This document shows positions 24,401 through 35,434 of a stretch of 64,000 bases of DNA, piece after piece (within the stretch, counting starts at the first letter, position 1; every line of letters starts with the position of its first letter). This stretch comes from Ulva prolifera (lineage: Eukaryota > Chlorophyta > Ulvophyceae > Ulvales > Ulvaceae): positions 4,308,430 through 4,372,429 of the forward strand of contig CM041204.1 in assembly GCA_023078555.1 (NCBI GenBank), given 5' to 3'. The notes under the pieces are model-generated. The model had not been told where the DNA came from. It saw nothing but the letters and a program-made list of their open reading frames with translations, and did not search any database. A program made the translations under genes and the position numbers.

Positions 24401-26319
24401 TGTGATACCTGAGGTATGCTTCCTTCCATAGCCCTGAGCAAACAACAGAAGTCTTCGGCTGCACCTCTCTTCCAGTGCACAATCGGTCACTCTAACTGCA
24501 CTGCCCCTTCACCAACGCTTGTATACATGTCGATGGTGTACACAGCAGACATGTCACAGGCGCAACTGTACACAGCTATGCTGCCTTGCCACGCTTATTC
24601 CTGCGCCACTGGAGACTTGATATAAGCATGCGGGACTCCAGTGAGCAGGACAGCATGCCGCAGGTGCACCCAGAGCTGACGACGCGGAAAGTGATCGTGA
24701 CATCTTGGATTGAGGGCGTGAAGCTCAGCCAGTGCGACACAGAGGACGTGCTGGAGCTGTGCAGTGCCCTCCTCAACTGCTACCTCTTCCAGCTGCTCGA
24801 CTCGGGCTTCCTGCATGCAGACCCGCACCCCGGCAACCTCCTGCGCACCCCCGACGGCCGCCTCTGCATCCTCGACTTTGGCCTCGTCAGCGAGGTTGAC
24901 CCCGACAAGCGCATCCACCTGGTCGAGTACATTGCGCACCTCACGATGGAGGACTGGGAGGGGCTGACACAGGACCTCGTCGCGCTGGAGTTCCTGCCGC
25001 AGCACATGACGCCAGAGGAGATCGCGCAGATCACGCCGGTGATGAAGGAGGTGATGGGCAAACTTGTGACGGGGGGCACGGGGGGGATCTCGATGGGGAG
25101 CCTCTCGCTGCAGCTGGAGGGCGTGGCGCGGCAGTACAAGATGGTCGTGCCGCCGTACTTTGCGCTCGTGCTGCGCGCGTTCTCGGTGATCGAGGGCATC
25201 GCAATGCAGCACAACGGCAACTACCGGATTGTCGGCAGCTGCATGCCGTACCTCGCACAGCGGCTGCTCGGGGACAACCACCCCCGGATGCAGGAGGCAC
25301 TGCGCAACATGCTGTACGGCCGGGGCGAGCGCCTCGAGGCGGAGCGGCTGCGGCGGATGCTGGAGTCGCTCAAGGCGTTCCGCACGGGGCCGCCGGGGGT
25401 CATGGAGGGCGTGCCGGCGCGCGCGGGGCAGTCGCCGGCCGCAGACATGTGGGGCAGCGCGGTTGTGGACGACGGCATCAAGCAGATCCTGAAATCGATC
25501 TTCTCGAAACGAGGCACAATGATGCAGGTGAGTCGCTGGGCGAGAAAACATTCACGGTGGCCATGCGCATGGCCTGCCCATGCGCCCGAACATCTCGCAA
25601 AAGATCGCCCTCCTTTGCCAGCTGCCTCACGTGGTAGACACCTGATGACCTGGATTCTGGTGTCTCTTGAAACATAGAGCATTTGTTGAATCTATGCAGC
25701 CATTATATCATGCACAAGAAGGTCGGCTGTGATACAGCGCACCGCCCGACGTTTCGTTTGCTGCCTGTGTTACTGTCATCTGCTCCTGTTTTGTTCTAAG
25801 GCAAAGGCGCTGCAGGAGATGATCGTGGATGAGATGATTGCTGCGGTGAACGCCCTCACACGGGAGGCCCTTGGGGAAGCGCTGCGGGTGGTGCTAGCCA
25901 GCAACGCTGCCGTGCTCGCGCTGCGCAACATTGAAGCCCTCGGGCCGCTGCGCGCTGTGCTCATGCCCGCCCCGCTGCCCATCTTCCTACGCAGCAACTC
26001 AGTCGAGCTCACCGCCGAGGACCGCGCCGCCCTCGACACGCTGTCGCTGCTCCTCGACATGGTGGGCGGCCGGCCTGACCAGCCGCTGCTGCGTGCCGGC
26101 CGGGGCGCCGACATGACCAGCGGCATCGGGGACACTCTGCGCGCGGGCGGGACGCTCGTGCGGGGCGCCGGGGAGCTCGTGCCGCTGATGCCGGACCTGC
26201 TGCCGGGCGTACAGTACACGGTGGAGCTGTTTGCGTCGCGGCTGGTGCGGCTGATGGCGATGAAGGTTGCTGATGAGCTGGACCCGGCGCTGCGGGATAG
26301 CACTACAGGGAGGCGGTAG
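21483..26319 (+). CDS. Plastid-type ABC1/UbiB atypical kinase (5' end unresolved)
   Basis: Exons (about 21483)-21664, 21824-22285, 22666-23138, 23757-24002, 24330-24413, 24664-25527 and 25801-26319 join in phase throughout. The N-terminal 200 residues are Ala/Ser-rich helices of unknown role. A hydrophobic stretch (LKLTVAVTALIMVSL) and YDPAELKAYFSTRP, typical of plastid and cyanobacterial ABC1 proteins, follow. The kinase core shows FSAQPVASASLGQVY (A-rich loop), VAVKVQRPGV (lysine), EMDYQREAINM, FLHADPHPGNLL (catalytic loop) and LDFGLVSEVD (metal site). The last exon is a helical extension of about 170 residues. ABC1 proteins are ATP-dependent regulators of quinone and prenyl-lipid metabolism; plastid members sit in plastoglobules. 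The usual KxGQ motif reads KIAQ here (LGPAYVKIAQALSTR), a Gly-to-Ala change. Which plastid subfamily it belongs to needs a tree. Confidence 0.9.
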
Positions 26320-28541
26320 CTGCACAGGTGCTGGTGTGGCATCCTGAGTACTTCATATGTACATGTGCAGAGCCTTGCAATAATGCCATGCACAGCCTTG
26401 CAGACATGCATGAATCTCCGTAACTAGCTGTCACGCATGTGTATCTCCAGTAGCGATGCTCCGTAGATGTAGGCAGTCGCCAGAAAACCCTCTTGCAAGG
26501 GCACAGTGCCATGCTTCACCGTGACATGGCGCACACCTCTCCAGGGTCCATGTGAGAGTAGCAACACCAACAGTGACATACAGTCAAAAATTGTCTGCAG
26601 TTCAACAGAGATCGAGGAAGTGGGGCAGCACATCCGATGCAGCAGCGATCCCACGCAGAGCGCCGGTGGCGCTATGAGGAGCTGCTGCGATGAGGTGGGC
26701 GAGAGTTGACGGATGATTATGTGCGCCTGCAAATTAGTTCGATGGAGGCCCCAAAATCTTGTCACGAGAGCAGTGACGCTCGATGTCGGGTGCCTATGGA
26801 TGATGCAGTTTTTGTTTAGCTAGGCGTATTGCTACAGACGCAGAAGATGTGTGCGACACGGGACCAGTATTGCTTAGTGATCCAGGTCCGCTGGTGCAAC
26901 TCAAAAGGACGCCAGAGACCTGACTTGAACAGCTTGGGAGAGCCTGTGCAATACTGGAGCTTCCATTGGATCAGCGGGCAGGGGCATGCAGCCCCTGTGT
27001 GAGAGCTGTGAGTGGAATAGTGATTCTCTCGCATGGGACGTGCTGGTATGTGATATCGGCCGAGACTGTGGAAACAAAGGTGATTCAGATCAACAACTTT
27101 GCCAATAAGATGTCCTGCCAATGACAGGTCGTCAGAGCATGACACTGTAAAGAGCACATGGATGCCCTCACCAGGTGAGGAGTGGTGCTTGTCAATTGAA
27201 ATAGCTATTTCAACTATATAGTTGCTCAATTCAACAGGGCGTGCTTGTGGGCCCCAGGAAACGGAAAGCTTGGTTGACCAAAGCAAACATACACTGACGC
27301 CCCCAACGTCCTGTGCAACGATTGCCGGACAAGTGGCACATGGGAGGGTTTGCTACTGCGCTGGTGAGCTGTGAGTCATGGCCTTCACACCAGCGTCGAG
27401 AATCAGCACAGCTGCCTCAACAGCCGCTTGGAAGTTGCAGCAACGGGTGTATGGTATCATTGGCTGTATTCCTTTTACCACGTCCTCTGATAATTCATGG
27501 ACGTCCTCTTGCCAAGAAACGCAAAGAAATTCTGAATTTATTATCAATATGTAAACTGAGCCGTATCCTATTGGACATTGAAAACTCCGAGTTAATGGGA
27601 CCACATATGCAGAAGGGGTAAACCACCTGGAAACCCCCCTCAGACGACCGGACGCAACTCACAGGGCCTCCTCCTGTGCTAAGCGAGGTTGTCACACACG
27701 GCCGTTTCGATTCCCCAACGCGCACGCAGAATCGAACCCACGGCCTCCTGAAACAGCGGGGGTAGCTTTTATACCGTCCTCAACCCATTAGACCAAGTTT
27801 TCAGCTATGTTGTCCAGCCTCGGTTTGAAAAGCCGTCAACTCTGCAAATGTGCATTTCCGCAGTGTGCCTCAGCTGCATCAGAGTTGGCTTTTGCCTACA
27901 ACCATGCGAGTTTGCAATATTTGCACAGGTCAGTGGCCTCAAAATTGTGCCAGCTGCTGAGTTTTATCCTGCCTACGCGACCAAATGTATGCACCTCCAT
28001 TTACAGAGGGGTCCAGGGCGTGTGTGGTGCCATAAACAAGATGCATCAAGACCAACTTGCACTGGGAAATCTATGCTGAAAGAGGGAATGCAGCTCGGTC
28101 CGTTGAAGGCAAGGGAGGCGGCAGACATGATGTGATGCAGACAAGAACGCCCCACCAAATGTGTCCGTGTCGGGGGTGTAGAGAAAGTGACAAAGGAGGC
28201 TTGGGTGTGGAAAACTTCAGCTCAGACCTGATTTAATCTACCCCGCTTGCAACGGTAGACGAGGTGGGGCATGTTGAGGGTGTTCCTGCAGAGGTTGGTG
28301 CACAGACGGTCGCGCAATGCAGTGCACTGGGTGGAAGTGGTGACGGTGCCGCATCGGGCTGCAGCTGAGCTGGCCTTGCGATGTGGCGCCATCCGGTGCG
28401 GTAAGAGACACGAGAGTGTGGAATGTGCAGAAAATTGTGGCTCAGTAGGTCTATGAGTTTGTGCCTCCATGGTGTGACCATTCGGAGCCCCTGTTGCGCG
28501 GCATCGCTGCTACTTTCATTGCTGACACCTCCATTGCTACA
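26320..28541. other. Intergenic region with SINE copy 1
   Basis: This separates two plus-strand genes. It contains the SINE at 27555-27795 and the promoter of the RlmN-like gene. No further coding region is supported. Confidence 0.5.
27555..27795 (-). mobile_element. tRNA-derived SINE, copy 1
   Basis: Read on the minus strand, the element starts with TGGTCTAATGGGTTGAGGAC, a good Pol III A box. About 47 bases later comes GGGTTCGATTCTG, a B box with the T-loop GTTCGA. The 5' part is therefore tRNA-like, followed by an unrelated body and a 3' end with GGATACGGCTCAGT. About 240 bases align with the copy at 56545-56812, differing by scattered substitutions and small indels. No coding capacity is seen, so it would depend on a LINE for mobility. 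Confidence 0.8.
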
Positions 28542-31448
28542 ATGGCCTATTTACACCCGATAGCAAGCAATCAGTGCAAAAGCGTCTTTCATCTGTCCGC
28601 ATCCGTTCTTCGGCAGTATGCCGCTGTCGCCTGGCCTCGTAGCAGGCCACAATGCAACGCAGTCGCAGCCGGTGTTCCGACTCCGCCGAGCATCGATGAG
28701 ACAGGCGCAGTGCCAGTGCTAGAAAATAGCGATGCCAAAGTCTGCCTCAAGGATATGACCTATGAGGAACTAGAATCGTGGTGTGTCGGGATGGGGGAGA
28801 AAGAGAGCAGAGCAATGCAGCTGTGGCGGTTCATGTACTACGATGGGCGATGGATACGAGGCTTCCATGAAACGATTGGGCAACAGAATGGTCTCAGTAA
28901 AGCTTTCGCTGATAAAGCCGACCTAGTCTCCACCTGTGACGCAAGCCTGCACCTGCAGCATGTGCATACAAGCACAGATGGCACCCGAAAGCTGCTGTTC
29001 TCCATTGCTGGCGAGGACGTGGCAAAGGTAGAAACTGTCCTGATTCCTGTTGTCAGAAAGAAGGTGAGTCACTGATTCTCGTCACACTGCAAATCATTTC
29101 GCGTACCAGCGCTACTGCATGCTTGAGCAGTGGCCATTGGCATATGTAGCCTGCACTGGCGAGCCATGTCGTGCCCTCATCACTCCTTGCTGCGTTGACG
29201 CTCCTGCCGTCAGCCTCTCGAATACTATGCAGGGCAAGATCAGCCGTGTCACAATCTGCGTTAGCAGCCAGGTCGGCTGTGCCATGGGCTGCACATTTTG
29301 CTACACAGGCAGGTCCGCCTCACACCTACTTGCGGACATCACCACAGCTTCTGTGTGTGCAGCCCTGTCAGATCCGCAACAGCATCGTGGCAACTACGCA
29401 CCCGTACACGGACGGTGTCACGAACTCAATCCAGCAGCGGCCAACCTGGCTGCCACTCCCACGCAGACCTGAGGCACGGGCGCAGAAGAAGAGCCCGTTT
29501 GTAGTCACATGTGCCAGTGCACCAGCCTCAGCCCCTCGCCATGGTCGGCACCTCATCCTCTATGCCGCCCTGATTCCGATGCATTCAATACACAGCAGGG
29601 CGCTCTGTCTAGCCTAGGCACCACTGCATCCAAGCGCGGCCGCCCAGCAGCGCACTGCAGCCTTCCCCGCCGCGTGCAGGATGGGCCTCATGAGGAACCT
29701 GTCAGCAGCCCAGATCGTGGAGCAGCTGGTGGAGGCGCGCCGCATGCTGCAGGAGGACCCCGATGCCGGCGCGGCGACCAACATCGTCTTCATGGGCATG
29801 GGTGCGCCCCCCCTCAGCCCCTCCACGCATCACCTACACCAGCTGACCCGCCTTCCCATGACCTCTACACTCTTCGTGTGTCTCTGCTGCATGGGTCTCG
29901 ACGGCACCGCATCACGCGGTTCCACGGTCAGCACACCGGCAAGCTTCAGTGGTCTGTTGAAGTGGCGGACACGCGCCACTGCGTAGGTGAAGAACAGCAG
30001 GCATCAGTGGAAACTGATGGTGGCGGATGCTTGAGCCAGCCACAGCAGGACATGCTACAACACGCGGTTCGTACCACGCGAAGGCCTCTGCGCCGGCGCC
30101 GATTGCCCTTACGCACAACTAGTCACAGTACAGGCGGCCGACCGCGCGATTCGACGTCAACTCACAGGCACGGCAGGCTGCAGCCGGTGCCGAAAGACAC
30201 GGCGGGAGGTGGTGGTGTGGGGTGCAGGGGAGCCGTTCAACAACTTCGACGCCGTGATGCGCGCCATCCAGATCGCGACGCACCCGATGGGCCTCCACTT
30301 CAGCAAGAACAAGGTCACCGTGTCCACCGTCGGCCTCGTGCCGCAGCTGCGCCGCTTCTGCCGCAGTGGCGTGCCCGCGCAGCTCGCCGTCAGCCTGCAC
30401 GCGCCGAACGACGACCTCCGCAGCACCATCGTGCCCGTGAACCGCACGCACTCGCTGCGCCTCCTCACCGACTGCCTCCGGTGCGTCCCGTGCGCTGGCC
30501 CCCCTGCAGCGGCTCGTGCCAGGGAGTGTCTGCGGCCTGCAGCGTCACCGTGGCTCACCCAGTTGATGCTGGAGAATGCAGTCGCGGGGGGACGGGAGTT
30601 GACTCACACGTGTGAGCCGCGGCGAAAGTGTTGAGCCTACGTTGCCAGGGCCGGCATGAGCTGTGGGCTACGGCTGGTGGGTGCAGATGGGGGCGGGGGC
30701 CACGGCGGTCGATGCTGGGGACATGTGTGCGGCAGCACGTCGGTCCTTGGGGGGTGTGGGAGTGAGCACGCAGGCGTCAGATGGTGATCTGGGGACAGCT
30801 GGCGCCGTTCGCGGGGTTGCTTGTGTGTTCGATGGGCGCGTGGTGGTGGAAGACTTGTGGCCGATGACGGACAGGCAGGTGTTCTCGTGGGGCAGCAGGT
30901 GTCGTGTGCATGAGAGTGGGATTGGAGAAGCTGAACGGGGTCGCATAGAGTGTACTAGCGTGGCACAAGCGGCGTCGGTGACTACTTGCCCAATTACATC
31001 ATTGCTTTACCGCTCTGTGTGACGCTGTCTTTAATGCAGGCAGGAGTTTCCGCGGGGGTCTGAGCCAAAGTGGCATGGCAGGCATGTGCTCATGGAGTAT
31101 GTGATGCTGAAGGGCGTCAATGACAAACCAGAGCATGCGCGACAGCTGTTGGACCTGCTTGACGGCATTGAGGCCAAGGTGAACCTAATTGTATTCAATC
31201 CACACGAAGGTATGCCCTTCCTGACTGCATCATGTGAGCTTGACCGGAGTGAGAATCACACAAGCAGGCGCAGCATGCACATTGTTGGGCATCTGATTGC
31301 AGGCACTATCTACAAAGCGTCCGATGCAGCAGATGTGGAATTGTTTCGTCACATACTGATTCAGGGCGGGAGAGTGTGTACAATTCGTGATTCTAGAGGA
31401 AGCTCAGAGATGGCTGCATGTGGGCAGCTGGGGAACCCAGATGTGTAA
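28542..31448 (+). CDS. RlmN/Cfr-family radical SAM RNA methyltransferase, probably organellar
   Basis: Six exons (28542-29063, 29233-29312, 29680-29801, 30228-30480, 31040-31209, 31313 corrected to 31303-31448) join in phase to 430 residues. The ATG at 28542 gives a leader rich in Ala, Arg and Ser, suggesting plastid or mitochondrial import. [15 protein letters not shown] and [12 protein letters not shown] match the RlmN N-terminal part. [20 protein letters not shown] holds the radical SAM C-x3-C-x2-C cluster. [61 protein letters not shown] and MAACGQLG follow. The cysteine of AACGQL corresponds to the catalytic cysteine of RlmN, and the one in TICVSS to its second conserved cysteine. The family methylates C2 (or C8 in Cfr) of A2503 in 23S rRNA. 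CYTG replaces the common CATG after the cluster. Intron 2 has a GTCCGC donor. Confidence 0.93.
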
Positions 31449-31622
31449 ATTGTCAGTTGGCATTGTGTTTATAAATATTACAATCAATAGACAAGCAACA
31501 GAAGACACAAAGGTCCAGAAAGGGCAACTTGCGATTGTTGTGCCATTGCTGGTCAGTTCTGGCAGAATGCATAGACCTGCTGTGCACAGTGGGCACTTGC
31601 GCTTTGAACAGCGCGCGCCTGC

Positions 31623-32606
31623 TCAGACCTTGCCTTGTACCTTTTTAAAAAAATCTTGAATGTTCTGCTTGAGCTCCTGGCGATCTGCACGAACTTGGAC
31701 GTAAACAATTGACGTAAGAAGTCAGCCGACTCGACGAGCACGCGCGGGGGTCATACCAGGGCCGAACACGAGATACCGGTACACGAACCAAGAAGACACA
31801 AAAATGCCGATGAGCTCGAAGAGACCAGATACGACTGGAATCTTGTCGATAGCGCTGACAATGCCATTAAGCACGTAAACCAGAACGATGGACGCGGTCA
31901 CGAGCCCAATCAGAGCAGGCTTCTCTTCCGTCTTGTCCCATTTATCCTTCAGCTCTGCTACCACTTTCTCGGTCTTCTCATACATCTCTTCAGTCGAGTC
32001 GGTCTGCAGGAAGGCCGCCTTGTCGCAGCATCCCGTGGCAGTGGGCTGGCTGTCACACAACGTGGCTATGGCTATGCAGGAGGAAACATTTGAGCTGAAT
32101 CAGGTCCCTGATTCAGTTTGTATACCCACGTCTCATGGTCATATGTAGCTTCGACTTTGCATTCATGTTTAAGAAATAGAGTTGCGCACAAGGCGACTAG
32201 TCAAAGTCCGTGGCATGAGATACCAGACGATCGAGAGGGTGACGACACGCGACAAAAGAGCGCAGAAAGCAAACATTAGTTGTCTACCATCATGAGAGCG
32301 CCGAGGGTGCGTTGCTCTGTAACGAAAAGGTTCCGGACGTTGTCACGCAAAGCTCAGTTCAAAATCGGGCTTGATAGGCCGGCCAACCAAAGTCCATCAT
32401 CTTGATCAAATTTGTTCTACCACGCGACTCAGACTAAATAACGCAGTCGCGGTAATCCTCTGCAAGATGCCGGAACGGTTGTGGGCTCAGAGACGCCTAG
32501 AAGCCGAACACACCTTCGCACGGACAGCCACAGGCCGCCTGGACGTAGCAGAAGCTACAGAAAGGGGACCAAGGGCCTTGCAAGGTGTCACACGGATTGT
32601 CAGCAT
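31623..32606 (-). CDS. CURT1-type thylakoid curvature protein (CAAD domain)
   Basis: Three exons (32606-32514, 32003-31757, 31684-31623) join in phases 0 and 1 to 133 residues. Exon 1 is a plastid transit peptide (MLTIRVTPCKALGPLSV, then SRRPVAVRAK). Exon 2 has a charged amphipathic helix (EKTEKVVAELKDKWDKTEEK) and two hydrophobic helices (ALIGLVTASIVLVYVLNGI and LFELIGIFVSSWFVYRYLVF) separated by AIDKIPVVSG. Exon 3 gives RQELKQNIQDFFKKVQGKV. This is the layout of the CAAD domain: CURT1 proteins oligomerise at grana margins and bend thylakoid membranes. The length is right for a small CURT1. Donors are GTGTGT and GTATGA. Confidence 0.92.
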
Positions 32607-34741
32607 GTTTACGACCTCGGGGACAAGAGCGAGACGATAATCGAATTGAAACGTGCGCGGTGAAGATGAATCGGCGAACTGACTTCTATCCCAACTTGTA
32701 GATCCTTACCATATATCGATTGCGCATGTTGCAGATAAAACCTGGACTGGTTCCCATGTAGCAACGCGTCGAAAGCTTTGCGTGTGCCGCGACAACGACT
32801 TAACGATTTCCCCGCATGCATGTTGCGTAGAATCCAATCTAGGGCGACGTATGATTCTCGGATGGTCAACGCGTCTGAGCCAACCATTCAAACGACGGCG
32901 TGCGTTTATGTTAGCGAAGGCCATACAGTCAGCCCGGGGTGCGGCAGCCTCATCAGAGCCATCGCTTGGGCTCGATCCACTACAGCCGACACAACTTCTC
33001 CCAAGTGGTTGAAGCAGATTCGCGGCCTGCGGACGAGCATCATCGATATCAGGACTTGCCGCACCTGCCCCTGTCACCTTCCTCGCTTGCTAGCCATGAT
33101 GCATATGACGCTTCTTCACAACCAGAAAGTCATCAGAGTAGGACTTCTGTGCACTTCGGCGCGCCAAGACGGGCAAGAAAAACGACCAATGCATTAGTCG
33201 CGACATTGATTCACTGCGCCAAGTCGGACCTAGAGATTCGTATCAGGTGCCCAAGGCCAGACGTGCACAGACAGCGCACCCACACTAAACTCTGAACGCA
33301 CGCAGGCTGCGAGCACCTCTGTGCCGGTCCAAGAGCTTCCAACAATGAGTATCTGAGATAATAAGTGGTCCCGGGCCCGCGTCATTGTTCGCGGCAGTGC
33401 ACTTCAGTACGGCGCCAGCACAACGCGACTAGCCTGCACGCATGCACAAACAGGCGCGTGTTACAAGGATGAATGCGGCGAGGCGGGCAGCACCGCGAAA
33501 GAAGTAAGCAGGCGCGTGTAATCGCCATTGTGCGGCTCGCTTTTCACACGGACGCACGGCAATGCACTTCAGCACTCCCAACGGAGGCTTCGCCGAAACC
33601 CATGCAACAGTGGTTTCCCACATCCCGTTTGCGAGTCGCTGAAGTCGGGTTCCAAGTCCCGGAACGGCGGCCAAAATCGTGTCCGTGGTGGCTGTTCCGG
33701 TCCAAGTCGTTCTTGGAGTGTGCATGGAGGAGAAAGTGGCGTCACTCGTCCACAGTCAGCTTGGATCGGCAGCATGATTTATGAAACGCAGAGTTTCCAC
33801 AGTGTTGATTCCGCAGCCCTACAGACACACACACCCTGTGCGTGTGTATCATGATCAGCCATAAGCACACCAGGCACAGCAGCAATTACTGCAATCGAAA
33901 TGGTAATGTGATTCTCAGTGAAGCACGACGCATGAACGCCTCGTCCGTTCTTCCTATGCAGGCATTTCATGCTGCAGCCAGCCAAGTGCGGCAACATGTG
34001 GCATACCGCCCTCTGCCATACCCATGCAATGCTGCAGCCCTCGTGTCTTGGGTCACTGCATCTGTGATGCTGGCTTGCATCTGGCTGGAGCAGTCTCAAG
34101 CACTCTCATACTCGCCCACAGCTTCATCTCGCACATGTAAGCCTATTTTTGGCTGTTTCAGCGATTTGCTTTCATGCGACCTCTACCGATGAGGACGCTG
34201 ACATGAGCCTACACCTGGTGATCCGTGCTGCAGCCCTGCCAGGGACGTGTACTTTGCAGATGAAGCTACATGGCGCGTCATCATGTCCACACATATCAGG
34301 AGAGATATACGCCCCAGCACGTGACGAGACTGCCTAGGCCTGTGGCACACTACCGGCACGATCGGTGTTGTCCCACGATCATTTCAACGGCGACGCCTGG
34401 CCACCCCAGCTCGGAGGTACGTGGCTACCCCGCTGCACCCACACTTGCAGCCTCAGCGGGCGGCACCTGCCACGAGCCGTGTTCCGATACCTGGTTCTCC
34501 CATACTCCCACGACTGCCGAGGCAAAAACGCTCACAGCAGAGAAGCTGCATGTGTAATGCTGGCATGTATGCTCTGGCTTCAGAGCCAGCAAACATATGG
34601 ATGGCGGCAGCTAGGCAGATGTCACAGTCGGCCCGCAGGCGCGGCGGCGCTCTGGGCGCGGCAGCGTGACGGCAGCTAGCTTCAGGACCACAGATGTCCC
34701 CGGTGAGCATGGCGTGTTTGCGATCGATGGGCGGCCAAGGG
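32607..34741. other. Intergenic region, no gene recognised
   Basis: This lies between CURT1 (-) and the PTH2 stop (-). Short Arg/Ser-rich frames occur on both strands, for example a Gly/Ser/Arg-rich one near 33630-33780, but none has family similarity or clear splice structure. Confidence 0.4.
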
Positions 34742-35434
34742 CTACAACAGATTCAGGTCTCCAGTGATTGCATCGATGGCAGACTTGGGAGCAGGCCCGA
34801 TGGCGAGCACCGTTTTGGAGCCGGCGGCGATCTGAGTGCGGCCGGCATCTGCCACAACGTACCACGGCAGGTCTGCTTGTTGAGCTGCATGTGCATGAGA
34901 AGCTGTCAGTGTCCATTGGAGCGAGGCTGCAATGCTTGACGATACCACCACGGCACAATTGACATCCCCAACACATTTGTCACCGGCGGAGACAACAGAG
35001 GGTGGTGGCCACACATGGACCAATTGCAGGCATGCAGAGACGAAGAACGTGCCATCGATGTCGCGCTGCATGATACAATCATGCAGAATGCATGCCTTGC
35101 GCCGAAAGCACTGGAGTGGCGTATGACACCATGCGAGCAGACAGCCAGGACACTCACCGGCATTTGCCAAATCTAGCAACCGTGCTGCGCTGTCAACCTT
35201 GAGTGCAATTTTCGCCTGTCCACCTTGCTCCCAGGCTTTGAACCATGAAGGCACACGGCGTCGGAACTTCTGCACAACCCCAACAGCTGCATGGCAGCAT
35301 TGTGCGGCAACCTTGCCTTTGCCCATCTTGAGATCTTGGTTGACACATAGCACCATCTTGAACTCCTCTTCGGGCGCTGGCTTGTCAGTAGCAACGCCTC
35401 TGTTGGCATTTGCAGAACCTGTGACGGCCTGCAT
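34742..35434 (-). CDS. Peptidyl-tRNA hydrolase 2 (PTH2)
   Basis: Two exons (35434-35158 and 34884-34742) join in phase 1 with a GTGAGT donor to 139 residues from the ATG at 35434. PTH2 releases peptides from prematurely detached peptidyl-tRNA. The family core is clear: FKMVLCVNQDLKMGKGKVAA, QCCHAAVGV, then KIALKVDSAARLLDLAN, and in exon 2 LPWYVVADAGRTQIAAGSK, TVLAIGPAP and DAITGDLNLL. The lysine, histidine and DAGRTQIA residues of the active region are present. An acceptor-like TGCAG overlaps the chosen start codon, so an upstream exon carrying a membrane anchor or transit peptide is possible. No stronger start is visible. Confidence 0.92.
   Translation of the reverse strand: MQAVTGSANANRGVATDKPAPEEEFKMVLCVNQDLKMGKGKVAAQCCHAAVGVVQKFRRRVPSWFKAWEQGGQAKIALKVDSAARLLDLANAGECPGCLLAWCHTPLQCFRRKACILHDCIMQRDIDGTFFVSACLQLVHVWPPPSVVSAGDKCVGDVNCAVVVSSSIAASLQWTLTASHAHAAQQADLPWYVVADAGRTQIAAGSKTVLAIGPAPKSAIDAITGDLNLL

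Noticed and set aside
24595-25551. A 318-codon minus-strand frame in the ABC1 kinase
   Set aside because: Antisense shadow of the kinase exon 24664-25527; His/Arg-rich without any domain.
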